DNA of 7,931 bases from Rickettsia typhi (GTDB lineage Bacteria; Pseudomonadota; Alphaproteobacteria; Rickettsiales; UBA1997). The position numbers and the translations under genes were made by a program. The stretch lies in assembly GCA_945906835.1 (NCBI GenBank), contig CAMDRL010000059.1, positions 1-7,931 on the forward strand, read 5' to 3'. Each line of letters opens with the position of its first letter. Position 1 is the stretch's first letter. Of this stretch, positions 1 through 5,795 are shown piece after piece. The notes under the pieces are model-generated. The model had not been told where the DNA came from. It worked only from the letters and a program-made list of their open reading frames with translations, and made no database searches.

Positions 1-1092
1 AGTTATAGTTGAAACTACGCTGGTAGATGTTCCTGTAGATGTTGAAGAAGATGCGCTGATAGTGAAGTAAATTAAATTCTCTGAAAAATCTAATACCGCT
101 TTTTGGTTATTGATGGCGCTGATTCTTGGACTGGAGATAGCTCTTGCGGTGCCAAATTCTTCTAAAGCTTTTATTGTAGCGCTGATATTTCCACCAAGAC
201 CTAATAATTTTACCTTGGGTATGATGGCAGTAATTGTTGGAGATTCTGGTGCGCCGAAATTTGTGGTAACTGACTTTCCAGCTTCAACCCAATTCCAATC
301 AATACCAGCACTAAATTCTTTGTTAAGAGTCACTTCAACAACTTTAGCCTCGATTAGAACTTGAGCAGAAGCTATTTTATAAACATCATCCAAATATTTA
401 ATTATATTTTCATGTTGTGCTTTTGTGGCATAGATAGAAATAATGCCAGCTGATTTATTGCTTGTAATTTTTGATCCTATGGCAGAAGAGTTAGATCCGT
501 CGCTGGAAGCTGGAGAAGTAGCGCTGCTAAGTATAGAAGTTAGGTTTGATTCAACATCTCCCCACAACTGACTTCCAGATAAAAAATCAACGAAATAATC
601 TTTCATGTAAGGAGAGTCTTTCTCAAACCATAAAACATCATTTTTGTAGGAATAGCGCAATTGCCCTAAGTGGGCAATTCGGTCAATAACTTCTTTAAGA
701 GGGCGATTTTTAGCGTTAAGAATAATACCACCAGAAATATTTGGATCAACATCAACATCAATTTTTGCAACTCGTCCCAATTCAATTAAAACATCTTTTA
801 ATGGAACTTGATCAGTAACCGAAAAAGATATTGTCTTATTGCCTCCAACCTTTGGAGGTGGAGGTGCCAAAACTAATTTAGAAATGCTTGGAATTGGTGC
901 AGAATCTCTGATTTTTTGAGCTTTATCAGACTTTTCTTTTTTGTGATCTTTAATAAAAGATTTTTCATAATCATTAAATGTGAGGCCAGCTTCTTGGTCA
1001 ATTGGATCAAGTGTATTTTGGGCGCAAGAAAGTAAGGTAAAGGCTAGCGAAAAAAGCAGAATCTTCGAAAAGAGATTTGTTAATTTTGGCAC
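1..1092 (-). CDS. MshL/GspD-type outer-membrane secretin lipoprotein (3' end missing)
   Basis: The minus strand is open for 364 codons from a GTG at 1092 and runs off the left edge, so the C-terminal pore region is missing. Secretins form the outer-membrane ring of type IV pilus and type II secretion machines. Residues 1-23 form a lipoprotein signal: a basic start, a hydrophobic stretch and a lipobox LLSC with Cys23. A Pro-rich linker (77-80) leads to an STN-like domain (about 88-157). A Ser-rich patch (189-207) follows, then the secretin entry motif QVLIEAKVVEVTL (244-256), then the core motif ARAISSPRISAINNQKAVL (316-334). The stretch SAGIISIYATKAQHENI before the entry motif most resembles the MSHA pilus secretin MshL. 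GTG is the only usual start in frame after a stop near 1152, and it places the signal peptide correctly; no Shine-Dalgarno site is visible. No pilus or secretion gene adjoins it here, so PilQ- or GspD-like use remains possible. Confidence 0.85.
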   Translation of the reverse strand, partial: MPKLTNLFSKILLFSLAFTLLSCAQNTLDPIDQEAGLTFNDYEKSFIKDHKKEKSDKAQKIRDSAPIPSISKLVLAPPPPKVGGNKTISFSVTDQVPLKDVLIELGRVAKIDVDVDPNISGGIILNAKNRPLKEVIDRIAHLGQLRYSYKNDVLWFEKDSPYMKDYFVDFLSGSQLWGDVESNLTSILSSATSPASSDGSNSSAIGSKITSNKSAGIISIYATKAQHENIIKYLDDVYKIASAQVLIEAKVVEVTLNKEFSAGIDWNWVEAGKSVTTNFGAPESPTITAIIPKVKLLGLGGNISATIKALEEFGTARAISSPRISAINNQKAVLDFSENLIYFTISASSSTSTGTSTSVVSTIT

Positions 1093-1152
1093 TTTTATTT
1101 GATCAAGATTTTGATAAAGATAGAAAACATATTTTATTAATTTAGAAACTTA

Positions 1153-1180
1153 ATAGTAATTTGTGAAGTTTTTTTATCAA
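1153..1180 (-). promoter_or_regulatory. weak candidate promoter for the secretin gene
   Basis: On the minus strand, TTGATA (1180-1175) and TACTAT (1158-1153) are separated by 16 bases. They match the sigma-70 consensus at 5/6 and 4/6 positions. This would give an untranslated leader of about 55 bases before the GTG start. AT-rich DNA produces such matches by chance, so this is only a candidate. Confidence 0.2.
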
Positions 1181-1187
1181 CTGATTC

Positions 1188-1215
1188 TTGAATTTAGTAA
1201 AAGAAAATTTATGAT
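1188..1215 (+). promoter_or_regulatory. candidate sigma-70 promoter for nuoF-ispDF
   Basis: TTGAAT (1188-1193) and TATGAT (1210-1215) are separated by 16 bases; the -10 matches TATAAT at 5/6 positions. Transcription would begin near 1222 and leave a leader of about 65 bases before nuoF. The rest of the 1093-1288 spacer is AT-rich, with no strong hairpin, tRNA or operator that I can recognise. Confidence 0.4.
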
Positions 1216-1288
1216 TAGTATTTATTTTTAAGAAAGGTAAAAATTACTTAGAAGAAATTCAAAAACAAAATTTCAATAAAATTTAAAA

Positions 1289-2578
1289 ATGCTTAAAGAA
1301 CAGGATAAAATCTTTACCAATCTCTATGGTTATGAACCAGCTTCTTTAGTGCAAGCTTGCAAAAGAGGAGATTGGAATAACACTAAGCAATTTCTTGATA
1401 ATGGAGCTGAATGGCTGATACAGCAAGTTAAAGATTCAGGCTTAAGGGGTCGAGGTGGAGCTGGTTTTCCAACTGGAATGAAATGGTCTTTTGCGCCAAA
1501 AAAAACCGATCCAAAAGAAGGCAAGCCTCATTATTTAGTTATTAATGCGGATGAGTCTGAGCCCGGAACTTGTAAGGATCGCGAGATTTTGAGAAATGAT
1601 CCACATAAGCTTATTGAAGGATGTTTAATTACGGCAAGAGCTATAAATTCTAATACTTGCTATATCTATATTCGTGGCGAATATTTTAATGAAGCCGTTG
1701 CCTTACAAAAAGCAATTGATGAAGCTTACGCCGCAAAATTAATTGGAAAAAATGCTTGTAATAGCGGTTGGGATTTAGATGTATTTGTGCATCGCGGAGC
1801 TGGTGCTTACATATGTGGAGAAGAAACCGCTTTGCTAGAAAGTCTTGAAGGTAATAAGGGTCAACCGCGTTTGAAGCCGCCATTTCCTGCTTTGATCGGT
1901 CTTTATGGTTGTCCAACTATTATTAATAATGTTGAATCAATTGCGGTTGTTCCAGAAATTTTGCGTCGAGGAGCTTCTTGGTTTGCTGGTTTGGGTCGCG
2001 AGAAAAACACGGGTACAAAAATTTTCTGCATTTCGGGACATGTAAACAATCCATGTAATGTTGAAGAAGAAATGGGAATTTCTCTAAAAGAATTAATTGA
2101 AAAATATGCTGGAGGAGTGCGCGGCGGTTGGGATAATTTATTAGCGATAATTCCTGGAGGATCTTCAGTTCCGCTTTTAAACAAAGAAGTTTGTGATACA
2201 GTTTTAATGGATTTTGATTCTTTAAAAAATGCTGGATCAGGACTTGGAACTGCAGGTGTGATTGTGATGGATAAATCAACTGATATTGTTGCAGCAATTG
2301 CTAGGCTTTCACATTTTTACAAACATGAATCTTGTGGACAATGTACGCCATGTCGTGAAGGCACTGGTTGGATGATGCGCATCATGGATCGTATGATTGA
2401 TGGTAAAGCGGAAATAAAGGAAATTGATCAGCTTTATAACTTAAGCAAACAAATTGAAGGTCATACTATTTGCGCTTTGGGTGATGCTGCTGCTTGGCCA
2501 GTTCAGGGCTTGATTAAGAATTTTAGAGGCGAAATGGAAAGAAGAATTGAAGATCATAAATCTCGCAAAGAAATATAA
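1289..2578 (+). CDS. nuoF: NADH-quinone oxidoreductase subunit F (complex I, 51-kDa type)
   Basis: NuoF is the peripheral-arm subunit of respiratory complex I that oxidises NADH. It binds NADH and FMN and passes electrons into the N3 [4Fe-4S] cluster. The 429-residue protein is full length and carries [11 protein letters not shown] (53-63), [15 protein letters not shown] (86-100) and [19 protein letters not shown] (170-188). The N3 ligands are Cys349, Cys352 and Cys355 in [12 protein letters not shown], plus Cys395 in HTICALGD. The N-terminus (KIFTNLYG) aligns with alphaproteobacterial NuoF, which supports this ATG. The bases before it are A-rich with no Shine-Dalgarno site. NuoE and NuoG genes are not adjacent, so complex I genes appear split in this genome. 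ispDF follows 12 bases downstream and is probably co-transcribed. Confidence 0.98.
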   Translation: MLKEQDKIFTNLYGYEPASLVQACKRGDWNNTKQFLDNGAEWLIQQVKDSGLRGRGGAGFPTGMKWSFAPKKTDPKEGKPHYLVINADESEPGTCKDREILRNDPHKLIEGCLITARAINSNTCYIYIRGEYFNEAVALQKAIDEAYAAKLIGKNACNSGWDLDVFVHRGAGAYICGEETALLESLEGNKGQPRLKPPFPALIGLYGCPTIINNVESIAVVPEILRRGASWFAGLGREKNTGTKIFCISGHVNNPCNVEEEMGISLKELIEKYAGGVRGGWDNLLAIIPGGSSVPLLNKEVCDTVLMDFDSLKNAGSGLGTAGVIVMDKSTDIVAAIARLSHFYKHESCGQCTPCREGTGWMMRIMDRMIDGKAEIKEIDQLYNLSKQIEGHTICALGDAAAWPVQGLIKNFRGEMERRIEDHKSRKEI

Positions 2579-2590
2579 ATAATAGAGATT

Positions 2591-3787
2591 ATGACTAAAA
2601 TAGTTGCTTTAATCACCGCTTGTGGCAGAGGAAATCGTTTTAATGGTGGTGAAGGAATTCCTAAGCAGTATGTTTCTTTAGCGGGAAAGCCGCTTTTGCG
2701 ACACACAGTTTTAGCTTTTCTGAATCATCTAAAAATTGATGATGTGATTTGCGTTATTCATCCAGATGATTTGTCTTTTTATGAAGAGGCGGTTTCTGGG
2801 TTAGATTTATTAAATCCAGTTTTTGGCGGCGTAACCAGGCAAGCTTCAATTAGGCTTGGTTTAAAAGCTTTAGAAGAATATGGTCCATACAAAGTTCTTA
2901 TTCATGACGGTGTGCGTCCTTTTGTTTCTAAGAGAGTAATTAGTGGAGTTTTAGAAAAACTAGAAACTCATCCAGCAGTAATTCCGGCGATTGTTGTAGA
3001 AGATACGATTAAAAAATATGCTGATGGAAAAATTGAATGGACATTGGAGCGTGAAAATTTATGGCGCGCTCAGACTCCGCAAGGATTTATTTATGAAGAT
3101 ATTTTAAATTCTCACAATGCTTTTAAAGATTTACATTTTACAGATGATGCTGCTTTAAATGAATATGCAGGCATTCCCGTTGCCATAATTCCTGGTTCAC
3201 AAAATAATTTTAAAATTACCACTGAAGAAGATTTTGAGCGCGCCAAAAGAATGGTGTCGACATTGATAACAAATGCAAAAGAAGAAATAAGATGCGGCAT
3301 TGGATATGATGTTCATGCTTTTAGAGAAAAAGAAAAAGATGAAAATAATTTTATTCGTCTATGTGGAATTGATGTTGAATTTAATAAAAAAATAAAAGCT
3401 CATTCTGATGGTGATGTGGCAATTCACGCCATAATGGATGCGCTTTTGGGAGCTGTTGGTGAGGGCGATATTGGAGATCATTTTCCGCCAAGCGATTCTA
3501 AGTGGAAAAATTGCGATTCATGCGAAATGTTAAAAACTGTTAGCCATTTGTTAATTAAAAAAGGTGCTTCGATTATTAATCTTGATGTTACAATTATTTG
3601 TGAAAAACCAACAATTTCTAAATTCAAAGATCAGATGAAAGAGTCTTTGGCTAATGTTTTAAATATTTCTCAAAGCCGCGTTAATGTTAAAGCTACAACT
3701 ACTGAAAAATTGGGATTTTTGGGAAGGCAAGAAGGCATTGCTGCTGAGGCTATAGCCAGTGTTAAAATTAGTTTTGTGGAAGGATAA
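2591..3787 (+). CDS. ispDF: bifunctional MEP cytidylyltransferase / MEcPP synthase (IspD-IspF fusion)
   Basis: This cytosolic enzyme catalyses two non-consecutive steps of the MEP isoprenoid pathway: CTP-dependent cytidylylation of methylerythritol phosphate (IspD), and formation of the 2,4-cyclodiphosphate (IspF). Residues 1 to about 228 are IspD, with the glycine-rich CTP loop and PKQY (residues 12-27), HDGVRPFV (105-112), RAQTPQGF (159-166) and TDDAAL (184-189). Residues about 234-396 are IspF, with metal ligands Asp240 and His242 in GYDVHAF, His279 in HSDGDVAIHA, and ATTTEKLGFLGRQEG (368-382) for CDP binding. At 398 residues both domains are complete. The fusion is a normal form in alphaproteobacteria and some epsilonproteobacteria. 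The ATG lies 12 bases after nuoF with only a weak AGAG upstream, so it probably relies on the nuoF transcript. Confidence 0.97.
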   Translation: MTKIVALITACGRGNRFNGGEGIPKQYVSLAGKPLLRHTVLAFLNHLKIDDVICVIHPDDLSFYEEAVSGLDLLNPVFGGVTRQASIRLGLKALEEYGPYKVLIHDGVRPFVSKRVISGVLEKLETHPAVIPAIVVEDTIKKYADGKIEWTLERENLWRAQTPQGFIYEDILNSHNAFKDLHFTDDAALNEYAGIPVAIIPGSQNNFKITTEEDFERAKRMVSTLITNAKEEIRCGIGYDVHAFREKEKDENNFIRLCGIDVEFNKKIKAHSDGDVAIHAIMDALLGAVGEGDIGDHFPPSDSKWKNCDSCEMLKTVSHLLIKKGASIINLDVTIICEKPTISKFKDQMKESLANVLNISQSRVNVKATTTEKLGFLGRQEGIAAEAIASVKISFVEG

Positions 3788-3788
3788 T

Positions 3789-3820
3789 TTCGCTTTGCGA
3801 AGGGTCTTCCCCTTTATTTT
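3789..3820. terminator. candidate terminator between convergent ispDF and acyltransferase genes
   Basis: Two small overlapping, mutually exclusive hairpins lie in the 26-base convergent gap. One is TTCGC-TTT-GCGAA (3789-3801). The other is AAGGG-TCTTC-CCCTT (3800-3814), followed on the plus strand by TATTTTATT. The second plus its T-rich tail resembles a weak intrinsic terminator for ispDF. Read on the minus strand it lacks a clean T tract. Each stem has only five pairs, so confidence is limited. Confidence 0.4.
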
Positions 3821-4599
3821 ATTGCTATTTTTTCAGATTCTTCTTGTACAAAATTCATTCTTTTTTCGATTTCATTTTTAAGATTTTCTTCTGCTGCTGC
3901 ATCAATTGTTTTTGTCACTTCAATCAAAGAGCTGTCAAAGTGAAAACATAATTTAGAAAAAGGCAAAGGAATGTAAAATTGATCCCAAGTTTTAAGTCTT
4001 TTATGTTTTGATGATGAATAAGAAACCGCTAAGATTTTTGCTCCAGAAATTCGGGCAATATTAACAATCTCTCCATTTATTTTTTGATTTGGTCCACGCG
4101 GTCCATCGGGCGTAATGCCAAGAGACAAGCCGCTTCTAAGTCCTTTGATAATTTGCTTTAGGCTTGAAATTTCAATTCCTCTGCTTGATTTTCTGCCATC
4201 TTGTGATGATCCGTAAATTGAAATTAATCCGATCTTTTCCATAACTTTTCCTACAAATTTTCCATCGCCATGGCGCGAAGCCAGTGTCATAAAATTATAA
4301 TCAGGATAAAGTTTTTTTGGTTTTGCGGTGACGAAGGGAATCATCATTAAACGGTTGTGCCAAAAGGCAAATATCAGAGGAGTTTTAGTTTTTATGGCCT
4401 CTAAGGCAACATCTTCATTAATCAAAACTTTTCTACTGCTGTAATAAACCAGCTTCATGTAAGATAAAATAATCAGGCAAATTAATTGCTGCGCTAACCA
4501 ACTGTAAGTGGCTCTGCGGAGCGATTGTTTAAATTTTGTTTTTACATCATACCATTCAAAATTGGTTTGAATGCTAAATATCTTCCATTTTTTTGCCAT
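3814..4599 (-). CDS. DUF374 lysophospholipid acyltransferase-like protein
   Basis: This belongs to the DUF374 branch of the LPLAT acyltransferase-like proteins, which are membrane-associated and often encoded near lipid A genes. The exact substrate is not established. I count from ATG at 4599 (261 residues); a TTG just before it (4602) is a possible but less likely start. A hydrophobic segment lies at about 36-52. Family motifs follow: FAFWHNRLMMIPF (78-90), LASRHGDGKFVGKVMEKIG (107-125), GSSQDGR (130-136), ITPDGPRGP (162-170), and KTWDQFYIPLPFSK (203-216). This order matches full-length DUF374 proteins. The N-terminal 25 or so residues are not obviously part of the family core. It is the last gene of the probable minus-strand operon, 38 bases after the small membrane protein. 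No Shine-Dalgarno site is visible. A role in envelope lipid or lipid A acylation is inference. Confidence 0.9.
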   Translation of the reverse strand: MAKKWKIFSIQTNFEWYDVKTKFKQSLRRATYSWLAQQLICLIILSYMKLVYYSSRKVLINEDVALEAIKTKTPLIFAFWHNRLMMIPFVTAKPKKLYPDYNFMTLASRHGDGKFVGKVMEKIGLISIYGSSQDGRKSSRGIEISSLKQIIKGLRSGLSLGITPDGPRGPNQKINGEIVNIARISGAKILAVSYSSSKHKRLKTWDQFYIPLPFSKLCFHFDSSLIEVTKTIDAAAEENLKNEIEKRMNFVQEESEKIAIK

Positions 4600-4637
4600 C
4601 AATTATTAATTTTGCGACCATTTAATTTCGGGGCGAA

Positions 4638-5039
4638 TCAGTTCTTCCTTCTATTAAGGTTGTTTTTAATTTCTATTGCCAGTGCTTTTTCGTAATAACG
4701 CACTTTTGTTTCTTTGGTTAGATTCAATAATTTTGATATTAGGTCTGAGCTAATTTTGTCAGAATTTTTTTCAATATATTTTTTAATATTTTTGTCATGT
4801 ATGGGATTAATGAACCTGCGCATTGAGTAATAGGCAATTACTGGCAGAAAAAGCATAAAAATATTAGATTTTATAGAGCCATAAATTCCTATAATCAAAA
4901 GACAAAGCAGAAAAAGCAAAGTAATCATCCTGGTTTTGTTTTGTTGTTGAATTATTGAAACAAAAAGATTTACCAGTTTTTCATCAAGATCTCTTTCAGA
5001 ATTTTGCTTAGAAAAATTATTTTTATCTTGTTTTGTCAT
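4638..5039 (-). CDS. unrecognised small membrane protein with two predicted helices
   Basis: I do not recognise this 133-residue protein. Residues 1-35 are polar and charged. Two hydrophobic stretches follow, at about 38-56 (MITLLFLLCLLIIGIYGSI) and 58-73 (SNIFMLFLPVIAYYSM), separated by a single Lys: a likely helical hairpin in the inner membrane. RR at 74-75 and a basic C-terminal tail (82-133, many Lys, Asp and Glu, no Cys) suggest both ends lie in the cytoplasm. The gene starts 17 bases after the transaldolase stop codon, with a weak AGG about seven bases before the ATG, and ends 38 bases before the acyltransferase start. Position and strand support a real operon gene, although AT-rich, low-complexity sequence can mimic one. 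No enzyme motif is visible, so no function is proposed. Confidence 0.7.
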   Translation of the reverse strand: MTKQDKNNFSKQNSERDLDEKLVNLFVSIIQQQNKTRMITLLFLLCLLIIGIYGSIKSNIFMLFLPVIAYYSMRRFINPIHDKNIKKYIEKNSDKISSDLISKLLNLTKETKVRYYEKALAIEIKNNLNRRKN

Positions 5040-5056
5040 GATTGCCTAAATTCTTA

Positions 5057-5710
5057 TTAAATTTTTTGACCAGTAGCCGCCCAATCTTTAACAAAAGTTT
5101 CTAAACCTTTTTCAGTTAATGGATGAGAAGCTAATTGTTTTAAAACTTTTCCTGGAATTGTAGCAACATCGGCGCCCATTCTGGCAGCAGCTGTGATATG
5201 AATTGGGTTTCTAATTGAGGCAACTAAAACTTGAGTTTCAAAGGCTGGGTAATTTGAATAAATATCGCAAATTTCTTCAATTAAAGCCATGCCATCTTGC
5301 CCAATGTCATCAAGCCTTCCCACAAAAGGAGAAACAAAAGTTGCGCCAGCTTTAGCAGCTAAAATTGCTTGAGCGGCCGAGAAACATAAAGTCACATTAG
5401 TTTGAATTTTTTTATCAGAAAAATATTTACAAGCTTTAAGTCCGTCCATTGTAAGAGGTAATTTGATACAAACATTTTTAGCAATTTTGCTTAAAATTTC
5501 ACCTTCGCGAACCATATTTTCATAATCAGTTGCAGCAACTTCGGCGCTTACTGGACCTGAAACAATAGAGCAAATTTCAGCAATAACTTCTTTAAAATCT
5601 CTGCCAGATTTGGCAATTAAAGTTGGATTGGTGGTAACGCCATCAAGAAGTCCATAAGCGGCAAGTTCTTTAATTTCAGCAATTTCAGCAGAGTCGATGA
5701 AGAATTTCAT
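5057..5710 (-). CDS. tal: transaldolase / fructose-6-phosphate aldolase family protein (TalC type)
   Basis: This is a 217-residue member of the small TalC/FSA subfamily of class I aldolases, the usual length for the group. The Schiff-base lysine is Lys83 in VCIKLPLT. Other family signatures are [14 protein letters not shown] (3-16), [13 protein letters not shown] (24-36), [13 protein letters not shown] (103-115), [13 protein letters not shown] (125-137) and ASIRNP (164-169). Residues that separate the two activities are Glu57 (in SAEV) and Phe129 (in SPFVGR). In known enzymes Glu and Phe mark transaldolase, whereas Gln and Tyr mark fructose-6-phosphate aldolase. I therefore favour transaldolase, moving a dihydroxyacetone unit between sugar phosphates in the non-oxidative pentose phosphate pathway. 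It is the first gene of the minus-strand operon and diverges from priA, with 81 bases between the starts. Database names may read fsa. Confidence 0.93.
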   Translation of the reverse strand: MKFFIDSAEIAEIKELAAYGLLDGVTTNPTLIAKSGRDFKEVIAEICSIVSGPVSAEVAATDYENMVREGEILSKIAKNVCIKLPLTMDGLKACKYFSDKKIQTNVTLCFSAAQAILAAKAGATFVSPFVGRLDDIGQDGMALIEEICDIYSNYPAFETQVLVASIRNPIHITAAARMGADVATIPGKVLKQLASHPLTEKGLETFVKDWAATGQKI

Positions 5711-5731
5711 AATTTTATTTTAATTTCGTTT

Positions 5732-5795
5732 AAGGAGAATATGTTTGGTGGGCAAAAAATACTCTTTAAATCTACTTAATCAACCAAAGTTATGA
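5732..5795 (+). promoter_or_regulatory. orphan Shine-Dalgarno site and possible 16-codon leader overlapping the priA start
   Basis: AAGGAG at 5732-5737 is the strongest ribosome-binding sequence in the window, but it lies 54 bases before the priA ATG. An ATG at 5741, only three bases after it, opens 12 codons in the priA frame and stops at 5777-5779. A TTG at 5745, seven bases after it, opens MVGKKYSLNLLNQPKL and stops at 5793-5795. That stop overlaps the priA start as ATGA, the classic arrangement for translational coupling. Whether either leader is translated is not known. No convincing promoter was picked out in this spacer for either direction. Confidence 0.3.

Noticed and set aside
110..364. 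84-codon plus-strand open frame starting with MMALILGLEIALAV
   Set aside because: It lies wholly inside the secretin gene on the opposite strand, whose translation carries clear family motifs here (EAKVVEVTL, ISSPRIS).
1128..1130. ATG on the minus strand upstream of the secretin as its start
   Set aside because: It is in a different frame and meets a stop after 11 codons; the secretin frame has its usable start, GTG, at 1092.
1330..2297. Four minus-strand open frames of 64-124 codons under nuoF
   Set aside because: nuoF is intact and strongly conserved over the same bases; the antisense products have no domain-like features and overlap each other in different frames.
3112..3300. 62-codon minus-strand frame inside ispDF
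   Set aside because: It is antisense to the IspD-IspF linker region of an intact fusion gene and shows no motif.
2591..3787. IspD-IspF as an assembly or frameshift artefact
   Set aside because: Both domains are complete in one frame, and natural IspDF fusions are well known in alphaproteobacteria.
4600..4602. TTG as the start of the acyltransferase
   Set aside because: An ATG follows at once at 4599 and neither has a Shine-Dalgarno site, so the ATG is preferred.
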